From assembly GCF_021729085.1 (NCBI RefSeq), contig NZ_JAJSAR010000003.1, positions 1 through 64,000 of the forward strand: DNA of 64,000 nt, given 5' to 3'. Shown one piece after another: positions 18,332 through 26,521 of this stretch; within the stretch, counting starts at the first letter, position 1; each line of letters opens with the position of its first letter. Origin of the DNA: Pseudohongiella sp. O18. Lineage in GTDB: Bacteria; Pseudomonadota; Gammaproteobacteria; Pseudomonadales; Pseudohongiellaceae. Below the pieces are notes generated by a model. The model saw only the letters and a program-made list of their open reading frames with translations, made no database searches and was not told where the DNA came from. A program made the translations under genes and the position numbers.

Positions 18332-19005
18332 GGGGAGCTCTCATTAAGCACTGCCGGCTCGGTGTCACTGATACCTGCCGGCACCGTCAGCAGACCCCGC
18401 ATCAGGCCTGAATCTTCAGCCACTCGGTAGCGGATGCGGACTGCAGTCAGATTCCCATGTTCGACTCGGCTAGTGCTATCACAGCGCCGCTGACAAACTG
18501 CGACCCTCAGATCACTCAAACCAGTCACAAGTTCCTCGCCTCTATAAAAGCCACCTTCCGGTCGACTTCTCCGAAGATAAAGCCCGGCGGGCTGGTCTCG
18601 GCGACCACCACGATGTGCCAGGTAGTACAGGTTGCTGCTCTCGAAGAGACCGGTGACGGAATAGTGCCTGACGATAACAACATCGCTGCCGCTGACCGCT
18701 GTGGACGGGCGGCTGAACGACGCGCCAGCATGCCATTTCTCAACGGGCACCAATCCAGTGGCGCCTGCGCGTGCCAATGCTTCTGCCATATCCAGCGCGA
18801 GTCGCAGGTCCTCACCAAATATCCGACGCACCACCGTCGAGGTATCCAGAGACTGCTGCCGCTCGAGCTGCCTTAAGCGGTCCTGATGTCCATACAGGTA
18901 GACCTGTAATAAAGACCCACTGATGACTGCGCCTGAGGCGATGACAAGCAGGAGTTCCAGCAGACTGAAACCATGCCCTGATCGCATGTTCGCGAGCAAC
19001 TTCAT
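18328..19005 (-). CDS. PilW-like minor type IV pilin
   Basis: From the start at 19005 the protein is 225 residues. It opens MKLLANMRSGHG, then FSLLELLLV with the +5 glutamate, a standard prepilin peptidase site after Gly12. I prefer this start because its ATG shares one base with the stop of the upstream PilV-like gene (TGATG). The body is a long pilin-type globular domain with several cysteines, as in PilW. It is the middle gene of a tightly packed pilV-pilW-pilX-like set. Confidence 0.72.
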   Translation of the reverse strand: MKLLANMRSGHGFSLLELLLVIASGAVISGSLLQVYLYGHQDRLRQLERQQSLDTSTVVRRIFGEDLRLALDMAEALARAGATGLVPVEKWHAGASFSRPSTAVSGSDVVIVRHYSVTGLFESSNLYYLAHRGGRRDQPAGLYLRRSRPEGGFYRGEELVTGLSDLRVAVCQRRCDSTSRVEHGNLTAVRIRYRVAEDSGLMRGLLTVPAGISDTEPAVLNESSP

Positions 19006-19529
19006 CAGGCATCCGACTCCTGAGCGGATGCCACCCGAATCAGACATTCTGTGGCGCGCATTGGCTGTTGCCAGCAAATCGACGTGTAGTCTTCAGCGGC
19101 ATGCAGTGAAAAATGACCGAACATTTCTGCTGCCTCAGCGTCTATCAATTGCTGCTCCCACTGATCAAGTAGCTCCACTGCCTGATCATGGTCCAGAAGC
19201 GCGGTGTTCCCGCTATTCAATGCCGTACAGTTTGTCCGTTCGGCAGCGCAGGCAAGTTCTGGCGACAACTCATGTAATGCCAGCCACTCCTCCAGCAGCA
19301 CTGAAGCTTGATGCGCAGCGAGGGCCCGCGACAGGGCGTCATCACTGTGGATCTGCATCAGCCCTGAGACGGAGATGGCACTGCCTGCCAGCAGGCCCGC
19401 CAGCAGCAGCTCTAGTGTGGCGACACCACGGTTCTTCCAGAGGATCTTGAACGACCCTGTTGCACGCATAATTGCCATCCCTGCAAATTTCACGACTCCA
19501 CCAAGACTGTAGTCATGAATCCCCGTCAA
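19005..19529 (-). CDS. PilV-like minor type IV pilin
   Basis: A prepilin site lies at NRG followed by VATLE (glutamate at +5) and a 20-residue hydrophobic helix. The domain after it carries four cysteines that could form two disulfides. From the first ATG it has 174 residues with an unusually long leader; an internal ATG at 19469 (MRATGSFK) would leave a 15-residue leader and is the more natural start. It leads the three-gene minor pilin operon. No major pilin, PilY1 or assembly ATPase is in the window. Confidence 0.68.
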   Translation of the reverse strand: MTGIHDYSLGGVVKFAGMAIMRATGSFKILWKNRGVATLELLLAGLLAGSAISVSGLMQIHSDDALSRALAAHQASVLLEEWLALHELSPELACAAERTNCTALNSGNTALLDHDQAVELLDQWEQQLIDAEAAEMFGHFSLHAAEDYTSICWQQPMRATECLIRVASAQESDA

Positions 19530-19553
19530 TGCTCAATAAAAAAGCAGATAGTT

Positions 19554-19582
19554 TTGGCGGCAGCGGGTAAATTACCTATAAT
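19554..19582 (+). promoter_or_regulatory. Promoter of the TSUP gene with GC discriminator
   Basis: TTGGCG (19554-19559), 17 bases, then TATAAT (19577-19582), followed by CCGCGC. The same TATAATCCGCGC string occurs at the miaB promoter. Confidence 0.6.
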
Positions 19583-19594
19583 CCGCGCTTCGCA

Positions 19595-20374
19595 ATGAAT
19601 CGGGTACTCACGGGCATGGAATACGATCTGCTGCTTCTCATGCTGCTGGCCCTGACAGGTCTCATCGCCGGGTGGATAAACACCCTTGCCGGAGGCGGAT
19701 CCAATCTGACCCTGCCGGCCCTGATGTTGCTGGGCCTGCCACCCGACGTGGCCAACGGCACCAATCGTGTTGGCGTCATCTTGCAGGGCGTCGTTGCGGT
19801 CAAAGGGTTTCACAAATACGGGCGACTGGATACTCAGTCAATCTGGCCTATTCTGGTCCCCAATCTGATTGGCGGCGCCATCGGTGCACTGATTGCAGCG
19901 CTGCTGCCGAATGTGGCGCTCAAACCGCTGCTATTGGGAACAATTCTATTGATGTCAGCCATCATCCTGGTGCGCCCGGGTTTCATCGCGCCGCCTCCAG
20001 GCACCCCCGTAAAGACGCCGGGTGAAAGTCCCGGTGCATGGGCAGGTCTCTTCCTGGCCGGAGTTTATGGTGGCTTCGTGCAGGCGGGAGTCGGTTTTAT
20101 ATTGCTGGCCGCCCTGGCTGGCGGGTTGCGCTACGACCTGGTCCGGGCGAACGCGCTGAAAATGGTCTGCACGCTGTGTTTTACAGCCGTTTCACTGGCC
20201 ATCTTCCTCTGGTTCGATCTGGTGCGCTGGCTGCCGGGCCTTGTACTTGCGGCCGGAACAATGCTGGGCAGTCACTTGAGCGTAAAATTTGCCATCAGCG
20301 TGCAGCAAAGCACCATCAAGTGGTTCCTGTTCGCGATGACGCTGGTGTCCTGCGGCGCTGCACTGGTTTTCTGA
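19595..20374 (+). CDS. TSUP (TauE/SafE) family membrane transporter
   Basis: This 259-residue inner-membrane protein has about eight hydrophobic segments and the duplicated TSUP layout. The first repeat has GWINTLAGGGSNLTLP and the second has GVYGGFVQAGVGF. Family members carry sulfite, sulfoacetate or other small organosulfur anions; the substrate cannot be read from sequence and no sulfur genes are adjacent. The start at 19595 is only about a dozen bases from the likely -10; the ATG at 19616 (MEYDLL) may be the true start. It converges with the phoQ-like gene. Confidence 0.85.
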   Translation: MNRVLTGMEYDLLLLMLLALTGLIAGWINTLAGGGSNLTLPALMLLGLPPDVANGTNRVGVILQGVVAVKGFHKYGRLDTQSIWPILVPNLIGGAIGALIAALLPNVALKPLLLGTILLMSAIILVRPGFIAPPPGTPVKTPGESPGAWAGLFLAGVYGGFVQAGVGFILLAALAGGLRYDLVRANALKMVCTLCFTAVSLAIFLWFDLVRWLPGLVLAAGTMLGSHLSVKFAISVQQSTIKWFLFAMTLVSCGAALVF

Positions 20375-20424
20375 TCGACGGCTGCGCAGATAAACCGGGC
20401 GACACCAGCTGAGACTGGAAAAGT

Positions 20425-21855
20425 TTAGCGAGCGGTACTTTCGCGCAGATTGCTGACCCGGATGTTGTTGAGGGTTACAATGACTGCGGCGCCCCCCAGG
20501 CTGCTCCGCTCTATCTGGATCTGACCTCCATAGCTGTGCACGATATCTGCCACAACTGCCAGGCCTATGCCCTGCCCCTGCGGCAAGGTATCCAGCCTGA
20601 CTCCTCGCTGCAGTACCAGCTCGTTTGCCTCAGGCAGTATGCCACTGCCATCGTCTTCCACACGAAGCTGCGCAGCACCGGAATCAGTGCCAACAGAGGA
20701 TGAAGACACCAGTACCCTGCCCCGACCATACTTGCAGGCGTTGTCCATCAGATTGCCCAGAACCTCCATCAGATCCCGTTCGTCTCCCAGGAAGAAGGTC
20801 TGCTCGTCCACTTGTTGTGTGATCTTTACCGATTTGTCGGCGTAGACCTTTTCCAGCGCCCGCGCTACCCGCGCGGTCGCCTCGGCGAGGTTGACCTGAC
20901 GTGCCAGCGCACTGGTGTTATCCCCTCTTACGGCACGCTGCAATTGATAACCCACAATCTGGTTCATGGCATCAAGCTGTTCCTGAATCACATCGGCACG
21001 CACTGTATCGCTCGCGGTCGCACCCGCGTGATCGGGTCCGGACCTGAGGCCGGCCATCTCGCCCTGAATAACGGCCAGTGGTGTTTTCAGGCTGTGCGCC
21101 AGATCGCCCAGTGTGGTGCGATAGCGCTGCTGCTGTTTGCGCTCTGACTGAATCAAAAGATTGAGGTTGGTTGTTACTGCGTTCAACTCGCGCGGATAGT
21201 CTTCTCCGAGGGTTTCGCTGTCACCTCTTTCGATGCTGACCAGATCCCGGGCCAGTCTTCTCAACGGTGCCAGCCCCCATCTTAATAGCGCCAGCTGCAA
21301 CAATAAAAGCAGCGCGGCCAGGCCTCCCAGCCAGGACCACAGGCTGCGACGAAACTGATTCACCTCCAACTGATAAGTGGCAGTATCCTCGAGCACCGTA
21401 AAGATGACAGGCGCGGGTCGATTTTCCCAGGTCACAGCATAACTGCTAACAAAGAATTCCAGTTCTGATGCCCCGGCCAGACGACGAAACTGCGTGTCGC
21501 CACGTGACAGCTCACGTCCCAGCGCCAGCTCATTAACAGCGAGTTCAAGCGCCGAGGGAGTGCGCAACAACACCTGTCCGTCAGCATCTCTGATTAGGCC
21601 GTAAAGCCCGGAATTGAGCTGAGAAAAGCGCGGCTCGCGCAGATCTTCAATGAAATAGAAGTCGCCGTCGCTTTGATCGACAGCCGCCAGCAGCACGTAG
21701 ATCTGAACCTGTAACTGTTCGGCTATGCCGGCCTCGGCGCTGGCTCTGAACGCCCTGTCCAGCACCACTCCCGTCAAACCCAGAAACACCGCCAGGAGAA
21801 TGCTGACCGAGACCAGCAGTCGGCTCTGCAGCGAATAGGAACCGGGCCTGGACAC
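20425..21855 (-). CDS. phoQ: PhoQ-like sensor histidine kinase
   Basis: The 476-residue kinase has two membrane helices (about 12-32 and 170-190) around a periplasmic sensor of some 140 residues, a HAMP region, a HisKA domain with the phospho-accepting His near residue 253 in DLAHSLKTPLAV, and an ATPase domain with DNACKYGRG, EDDGSGI and GQGIGLAV. The H-box context matches PhoQ closely. The sensor lacks an obvious large acidic patch, so magnesium sensing is not assured. It follows the phoP-like gene by six bases and is the last gene of a pepSY-phoP-phoQ-like operon. Confidence 0.8.
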   Translation of the reverse strand: MSRPGSYSLQSRLLVSVSILLAVFLGLTGVVLDRAFRASAEAGIAEQLQVQIYVLLAAVDQSDGDFYFIEDLREPRFSQLNSGLYGLIRDADGQVLLRTPSALELAVNELALGRELSRGDTQFRRLAGASELEFFVSSYAVTWENRPAPVIFTVLEDTATYQLEVNQFRRSLWSWLGGLAALLLLLQLALLRWGLAPLRRLARDLVSIERGDSETLGEDYPRELNAVTTNLNLLIQSERKQQQRYRTTLGDLAHSLKTPLAVIQGEMAGLRSGPDHAGATASDTVRADVIQEQLDAMNQIVGYQLQRAVRGDNTSALARQVNLAEATARVARALEKVYADKSVKITQQVDEQTFFLGDERDLMEVLGNLMDNACKYGRGRVLVSSSSVGTDSGAAQLRVEDDGSGILPEANELVLQRGVRLDTLPQGQGIGLAVVADIVHSYGGQIQIERSSLGGAAVIVTLNNIRVSNLRESTAR

Positions 21856-21861
21856 CTGGCA

Positions 21862-22542
21862 TCAATCCATGACGCGCATGCGGTAACCCTGGCCCCGCAC
21901 AGTTTCAATAGGATTGAGCGTCTGATCCGGATCAAGCTTCTGTCTCAGGCGCCGAACGAACACCTCCAGCACATTGCTGTCACGATCGTAATCCTGTGCG
22001 TACAGGTGCTCAGTCAGTTCCGTCTTGGAGACAACCTGATCAGGGTGCAACATCAGATACTCAAGTGTCTTGTACTCGTAGGCGGTCAGATCCACGCCAG
22101 TGCCGTTAACACTGACGCGTTTGGCACTGGTATCGAGCTGGATGGATCCCGAGGTGATGATCGGGCTGGCGAAGCCAGCGGCGCGGCGCATCAGGGCATT
22201 GAGGCGCGCAAGAATTTCTTCCATGCGAAACGGTTTTACGACGTAATCATCGGCGCCTGCATCAAGGCCACTGACTTTATCCTGCCAATCACCGCGCGCT
22301 GTAAGAATCAGTACTGGATAGCGTTGCCCCGCCTCACGCATCTGGCGAATCAGGCTGATGCCATCCAGTTCTGGCAGGCCAAGATCAATGATGGCGGCGT
22401 CGTAATCATTTTCGACGGCCAGGTAAACGCCTGTGCGTCCGTCCCTGGCATCATCGACGACAAATCCGGCCTGCTCCAGACCCAGTTTAAGCTGCTGCCG
22501 CAACAGGCTGGCATCTTCTACAACCAATACCCGCATGCTCAC
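21862..22542 (-). CDS. phoP: PhoP-like response regulator
   Basis: This OmpR/PhoB-class regulator has a receiver domain with phospho-acceptor Asp53 (IIDLGLPELDG), the acidic pair Glu9/Asp10 and a conserved Lys near 103 (VVKPF). A winged-helix DNA-binding domain covers residues 130-226 (LTAYEYKTLEYLM, then SNVLEVFVRRLRQKLD). Spacing and sequence resemble PhoP of enterics and Pseudomonas. Its ATG overlaps the stop of the PepSY gene by four bases, so the putative sensor-inhibitor and regulator are coupled. Confidence 0.85.
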   Translation of the reverse strand: MSMRVLVVEDASLLRQQLKLGLEQAGFVVDDARDGRTGVYLAVENDYDAAIIDLGLPELDGISLIRQMREAGQRYPVLILTARGDWQDKVSGLDAGADDYVVKPFRMEEILARLNALMRRAAGFASPIITSGSIQLDTSAKRVSVNGTGVDLTAYEYKTLEYLMLHPDQVVSKTELTEHLYAQDYDRDSNVLEVFVRRLRQKLDPDQTLNPIETVRGQGYRMRVMD

Positions 22543-22859
22543 TCCCTGCTGATGGCACCTGTCGCTTTGTCGACATAGACAGTGTAAATATTTCCTTCAT
22601 TGTCCAGTCTGACCCGATAACGAACCCGGTCGCCCTGCCTGACTTCATTGATGCTGATGACCTCGCCAGGAAACTGGGCTCTGACGATATCCAGTGCCTG
22701 TCGCTGATTGACCGTCCGACCACTGTTCTGTTGCTGCTCGGCCTGATCAGCCGGAGGTTGCGCGACCACGTCGCTTCCGGCCAGAGCCAGCCAGGATACG
22801 ATGGCTGCTATCAGCAATCGATTCCTGCGCCGGCCCCTCATTAACGTCACCATACTCAC
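22539..22859 (-). CDS. Small exported PepSY-domain protein
   Basis: This 106-residue protein has a basic N-terminus, a signal-peptide-like stretch ending near DVVAQ (about residue 34) and a single PepSY domain (residues 50-106) with the YRVRLDNEGNIYTVYVD pattern. PepSY proteins bind or inhibit peptidases in the periplasm and are common beside two-component systems. Here it leads the phoP-phoQ-like operon and overlaps phoP by four bases, suggesting it modulates the sensor. That role is inference. Confidence 0.82.
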   Translation of the reverse strand: MSMVTLMRGRRRNRLLIAAIVSWLALAGSDVVAQPPADQAEQQQNSGRTVNQRQALDIVRAQFPGEVISINEVRQGDRVRYRVRLDNEGNIYTVYVDKATGAISRE

Positions 22860-22942
22860 TATGTCTCTCCATATGTCGAAACTGCCGTCAGGATACAGCC
22901 GGAATCACTCCACCGGGCTCATCAGCAGCTTGCCGGAGAGAG

Positions 22943-23491
22943 TTAAAACACCGGCGCAACGTCGACGCGAAGCCGAATTTTTCTGCCGGGATCGTGATCC
23001 GTGTGTACCGTGTATTCCTCGCCGTTATAGCGGTAGCGCACCTGGTATCCGGTCAGGCGCTCCTCATCGCGGTAGGACTCTGTCACTTCGCAATGCTGCA
23101 CGGTCTGGTACCGGGCGTGCTGCGGTTTGTGGTTGGCTTTCACTATATCACGGCCTACAGAATGCCCCAACACAGCGCCAACCACCGCACCAACTCGCTG
23201 ACTCGATTTATTGGTGCCAAGCGCGTTACCTATAGCACCACCGACTATGGTGCTGATCAGCACTGGAGTACGGCTTTGCCCATGGCGGTCTTCCTTTACC
23301 AGGACCTGCTCATTCCAGCAGGTTTCAAGAGGCTCTGAAATCGTGACCGACTGGTAAACAGGCCGTGTATCAATAACGTCAGCGTAAACATACTGAGTCT
23401 GTGCAGACGCGACTGATGACGAAAGCCAGAAACCGGCTGACAGCGCGATCGCCAGCATTGATCTTTTTTTTGCTTGCGTGTGGATGTTCAT
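22943..23491 (-). CDS. Glycine-zipper 2TM (Rick-17kDa-like) envelope protein
   Basis: I set the start at 23491 (MNIHTQAKK): AGGTG precedes it, and a Sec signal peptide follows (about 1-30, SSVASAQ). The 182-residue product has a glycine-zipper stretch in the middle (GGAIGNALGTN, then GAVVGAVLGHSVG) and a conserved C-terminal basic/aromatic region with YRYNGEEYTV. Such proteins sit in or near the outer membrane, and some act in envelope stress. It is downstream of no clear operon partner. Confidence 0.8.
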   Translation of the reverse strand: MNIHTQAKKRSMLAIALSAGFWLSSSVASAQTQYVYADVIDTRPVYQSVTISEPLETCWNEQVLVKEDRHGQSRTPVLISTIVGGAIGNALGTNKSSQRVGAVVGAVLGHSVGRDIVKANHKPQHARYQTVQHCEVTESYRDEERLTGYQVRYRYNGEEYTVHTDHDPGRKIRLRVDVAPVF

Positions 23492-23765
23492 TTTGCACCT
23501 CGTCCATTGGTTGACGTGTGCAGAATAGCGGTAATCAGCTGAACGATAACTTAACGACGCCTGCAATCGATTCAGGCTGCGGAGAGTTTGAATCCTGACG
23601 CGATACGGGTACAATCCAGCCCGGATATTAACAACAACAATCAGGATGCAGGAATACTGGCTGGCAACAAGAGGCATCAAATTGCCCGACTGCCGGCGCG
23701 GGCAAGCCCCCTCTCGACCATCAGGCCCAGAGCGCCGCCTAAAGTATTCCCCCAAGAGAGAGCCC

Positions 23766-24197
23766 ATGTTCCGCAATACAGTCATCGCGGCAGTAGTCGC
23801 AACTATTATCAGTGCACCCGTTTTGTACTTCCTGGTGCCCGCCGTCAATCAGATGGCCGGCTTACTGGTCTTGATTTTGCTGGCAACATTGCTCAGTTCG
23901 CTGCTTGCCAGTCGCCTGCAAAGCAGCCCCAGGAAAAAACGTTCCCGCAAGCCAAAGCAGAATCGATCCAGCAGCAATGCCGCACGCGAGCAGGGCAGCG
24001 TCAAATGGTTCAATGCCAGCAAAGGATTTGGCTTCATTACCCGTGATAGTGGGGACGATGTTTTCGTCCATTTTCGAGCAATCCGCGGCGAAGGACATCG
24101 TATTCTGCGTGACGGACAACGCGTCGAGTTTGCTGTCAGCGAAGGTGACAAAGGCTTGCAGGCAGATGACGTTGTTGCATTGAGCCAGCAGCAATGA
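23766..24197 (+). CDS. Membrane-anchored cold-shock-domain protein
   Basis: The 143-residue product begins with two hydrophobic helices (about 5-25 and 31-49), then a very basic linker (50-70, [10 protein letters not shown]) and a complete cold-shock domain (77-140) with RNP1 KGFGFIT and RNP2 VFVHF. The cold-shock fold binds single-stranded RNA or DNA, so this one should present it on the cytoplasmic face of the membrane. The start is at 23766; upstream in-frame codons do not look coding. It converges with slyX. The 274 bases before it (23492-23765) hold no gene I can support. Confidence 0.82.
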   Translation: MFRNTVIAAVVATIISAPVLYFLVPAVNQMAGLLVLILLATLLSSLLASRLQSSPRKKRSRKPKQNRSSSNAAREQGSVKWFNASKGFGFITRDSGDDVFVHFRAIRGEGHRILRDGQRVEFAVSEGDKGLQADDVVALSQQQ

Positions 24198-24207
24198 GAC
24201 TGACTAC

Positions 24208-24274
24208 GATTGTCTGACCGCCCGTCCCGCATACGGATTGCGCCGGCACGCATCGTCGCCGGCGCATGACAATC
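24208..24274. repeat. Nested inverted repeats between csp and slyX
   Basis: GATTGTC (24208-24214) pairs with GACAATC (24268-24274), and inside it GCGCCGGC (24240-24247) pairs perfectly with GCCGGCGC (24258-24265) around a 10-base loop. The slyX stop (24273-24275) overlaps the right outer arm. There is no T run, so termination in either direction would need Rho or another factor. Confidence 0.6.
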
Positions 24275-24494
24275 AATAATGCGGTGGTTTTTCTTCCTGC
24301 GCGCCGGGACTGATTGACCGCTCTGCCTGGATTTCCAGTAGTTCTGTAATCTTGTCGCGGTGGAGCGCCAGCTCGCGTTCCAGAGCGTCAATCTGCTGCT
24401 GCTGCCTGGCAATCACATCGTTCAAAGTCGACAGGCTGTCTTCCTGAAACGCTATCCGTGTTTGCAGGTCCACCAGTTGATCATCTGTCATCAT
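24273..24494 (-). CDS. slyX: SlyX-family small coiled-coil protein
   Basis: From the start at 24494 (MMTDDQLVDL) it is 73 residues, nearly all helical coiled coil with heptad-like leucines (LQTRIAFQEDSLSTLND) and the typical SlyX ending PPHY. Its function is unknown in any organism. The size matches E. coli SlyX. It is a single-gene unit facing the cold-shock gene. Confidence 0.85.
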   Translation of the reverse strand: MMTDDQLVDLQTRIAFQEDSLSTLNDVIARQQQQIDALERELALHRDKITELLEIQAERSISPGAQEEKPPHY

Positions 24495-24596
24495 TACGCT
24501 ACCCCCTGAGCCCAGCTCCGGGCTGCCCAATGTATCATTGCCGCATGAATGGCAGGTGTATTGTACTCCGATTCGTGGCTGTCATATTTCTATTTG

Positions 24597-24610
24597 CACG
24601 CCTAAGCGTG
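24597..24610. promoter_or_regulatory. Small palindrome upstream of the desaturase
   Basis: CACGC and GCGTG flank CTAA at 24597-24610, with TAATAT just after. It lies 119 bases before the desaturase gene and is the only clear symmetry in 24495-24728. It could be an operator, but this is weak. Confidence 0.25.
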
Positions 24611-24728
24611 TAATATTCCAGACCTCTGGCCTGTCTTAGTTCATTCAATAGTCCATTCCAGGGGTTAATCCACCGCAAGGCCACGTTAACAGCAGTATTC
24701 ATTCGGTTTTTCAGGAAGTTATAGACAT

Positions 24729-25928
24729 ATGCAAGACAAGCAGCTTTCCCAGCCAGGTAACACAGACTCAGCAGCGGCAAAGGAGCATGCCCCGATTAAC
24801 TGGACCAATATGGTGCTATTTACCAGCACACCGATCTTAGCCGTGATTCTCGTTCCCCTGTTCGGGTTCGTTTACGGTTACTCGGTATACGACTGGGTCA
24901 TGTTCGTGCTGATGATGGGCTTCTGCGGCATTTCAATTACCGCTGGTTACCACCGACTCTGGTCACACAAGGCGTACAAAGCACATCCGGTGCTGCGTTT
25001 CATTTTTGCGCTGGGTGGTGCCTGCGCCCTGCAGAATGACGTTTTTAACTGGGCATCGGACCACCGCCGACACCATGCTTTTGTCGACAACAATGATCGC
25101 GACCCTTACTCCGCCGGCCGCGGATTCTGGTTTTCGCATATTGGCTGGATCGTGCGTCACTACCCCAGTGGCGTGCAGGACTTCTCCAATATCAAGGATC
25201 TGCAGAAAGACCCCATTCTGCAATGGCAGCACAAACACTACCTGGCCCTTGTGCTGTTCATGAACATCGCCGTTCCGGCATTTATCGGCTACCTTGGTGG
25301 CAGCATCATGGCTGGCCTGCTGTTAAGTGGTCTGCTGCGCCTTGTACTCAGTCAGCACGTCACCTATCTGATCAACTCACTGGCACACATGTGGGGGCGA
25401 CAACCCTATAGCGACAAGAGTTCAGCCCGTGACAACTCGCTGCTGGCATTCCTCACTTATGGCGAGGGCTACCACAACTACCACCACACCTTTCAGTGGG
25501 ACTATCGCAACGGCATCCGCTGGTGGCACTTCGACCCTACTAAATGGCTGATCCGAAGCTGTGAGTGGCTGGGTCTGACCAGCGACCTGAAACGAGTGTC
25601 TCCACTGAGCATCGAAACAGCCCGCCTGGAGATGCAATATCGACACGCCTCCGAACGCTGCAGCACGCTGGCGAACGCCGAAAAGTGGCGAGCTAAACTG
25701 GAAGAAGAGTACCAGCAACTGAAATCGACGCTGGACCTTTGGGCCAAGCATCGCCAGGAATGGTATGAGGCTAAAACAACGCAGCTGCACGACCAGATTC
25801 ACGAAAAGTGGGATCGTCTGGCACTGCGCGACAGTTACCGTGAGGTCCGTTACAAGCTTAAGCTGCAGCGTCAGCGATGGCAGGATCTGATGCACAATTT
25901 TGCCAACCAGCAAGCTTCGGCGGCCTGA
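24729..25928 (+). CDS. Acyl-CoA/acyl-lipid delta-9-type fatty acid desaturase
   Basis: This 399-residue membrane di-iron enzyme has all three histidine boxes: HRLWSH (75-80), HRRHH (112-116) and HNYHH (about 248-252). Four hydrophobic segments lie around them. It introduces a cis double bond into saturated acyl chains to keep membranes fluid. The last 110 residues form a long charged helix or coiled coil (EKWRAKLEEEYQQL), also seen in DesB-like proteins of Pseudomonas. A TlpA-like gene follows within 8 bases and may be cotranscribed. Confidence 0.92.
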   Translation: MQDKQLSQPGNTDSAAAKEHAPINWTNMVLFTSTPILAVILVPLFGFVYGYSVYDWVMFVLMMGFCGISITAGYHRLWSHKAYKAHPVLRFIFALGGACALQNDVFNWASDHRRHHAFVDNNDRDPYSAGRGFWFSHIGWIVRHYPSGVQDFSNIKDLQKDPILQWQHKHYLALVLFMNIAVPAFIGYLGGSIMAGLLLSGLLRLVLSQHVTYLINSLAHMWGRQPYSDKSSARDNSLLAFLTYGEGYHNYHHTFQWDYRNGIRWWHFDPTKWLIRSCEWLGLTSDLKRVSPLSIETARLEMQYRHASERCSTLANAEKWRAKLEEEYQQLKSTLDLWAKHRQEWYEAKTTQLHDQIHEKWDRLALRDSYREVRYKLKLQRQRWQDLMHNFANQQASAA

Positions 25929-25935
25929 TCGCATC

Positions 25936-26481
25936 ATGTTGAACTCTGTGAAGCTCCTGCTTGGCAAAAACCCGGTACGCGGCGTAGCGCTGGCTGCCAG
26001 TCTGTTCTGCCTGCTGGCAAGCTCTGTATCTGCTCTTGAGCCAGGCGATACCGCTCCGGCATTTGAACTGCCGGGTGTACGCGACCAGGACAGCGCCGTG
26101 GCACTTGAAGATCTGCGCGGAAAAATAGTCTATGTCGACTTCTGGGCATCCTGGTGCCTGCCCTGCCTGCGCTCACTGCCTCAGATCAATACCCTTTACG
26201 AACAGTATCGTGACCAGGGCTTCGAAGTGGTAGCCATCACAATCGATGACCCTATCGAGGATGCCCACGAATTCCTGGCCGATCTTGAAACCCCGCTGGC
26301 CTACCATCTGGTCGCCGATCGAACCACTGACGTTATGAATGCCTACGATGTGTTCGGCATGCCGACTTCATTCCTGATCGACCGGCAAGGCGTAATTCGT
26401 AAAGTGCACGAAGGGTTTCGGGAAGGCGATACAGAACTGCTGGAACAGGCGCTGGTGGAGTTACTCAACGAAGAGCGGTGA
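25936..26481 (+). CDS. TlpA-like exported thioredoxin-fold protein
   Basis: From 25936 the protein is 181 residues. A signal peptide (about 1-34, ending SVSALE) is followed by an AhpC/TSA-Redoxin domain with the redox motif WASWCLPC (Cys74, Cys77) and the cis-proline in GMPTSF. It should act as a periplasmic thiol-disulfide reductant. The partner protein is not evident; the neighbouring desaturase gives no link beyond possible cotranscription. Its stop lies in an imperfect hairpin shared with the srkA end. Confidence 0.85.
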   Translation: MLNSVKLLLGKNPVRGVALAASLFCLLASSVSALEPGDTAPAFELPGVRDQDSAVALEDLRGKIVYVDFWASWCLPCLRSLPQINTLYEQYRDQGFEVVAITIDDPIEDAHEFLADLETPLAYHLVADRTTDVMNAYDVFGMPTSFLIDRQGVIRKVHEGFREGDTELLEQALVELLNEER

Positions 26482-26521
26482 ATGGCCGCGGGTGCCCTGC
26501 AGCCATGGCTTCACTGACTCT

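Noticed and set aside
18214-18411. Plus-strand small frames over the pilin operon
   Set aside because: They are antisense to genes with prepilin signals and have no support.
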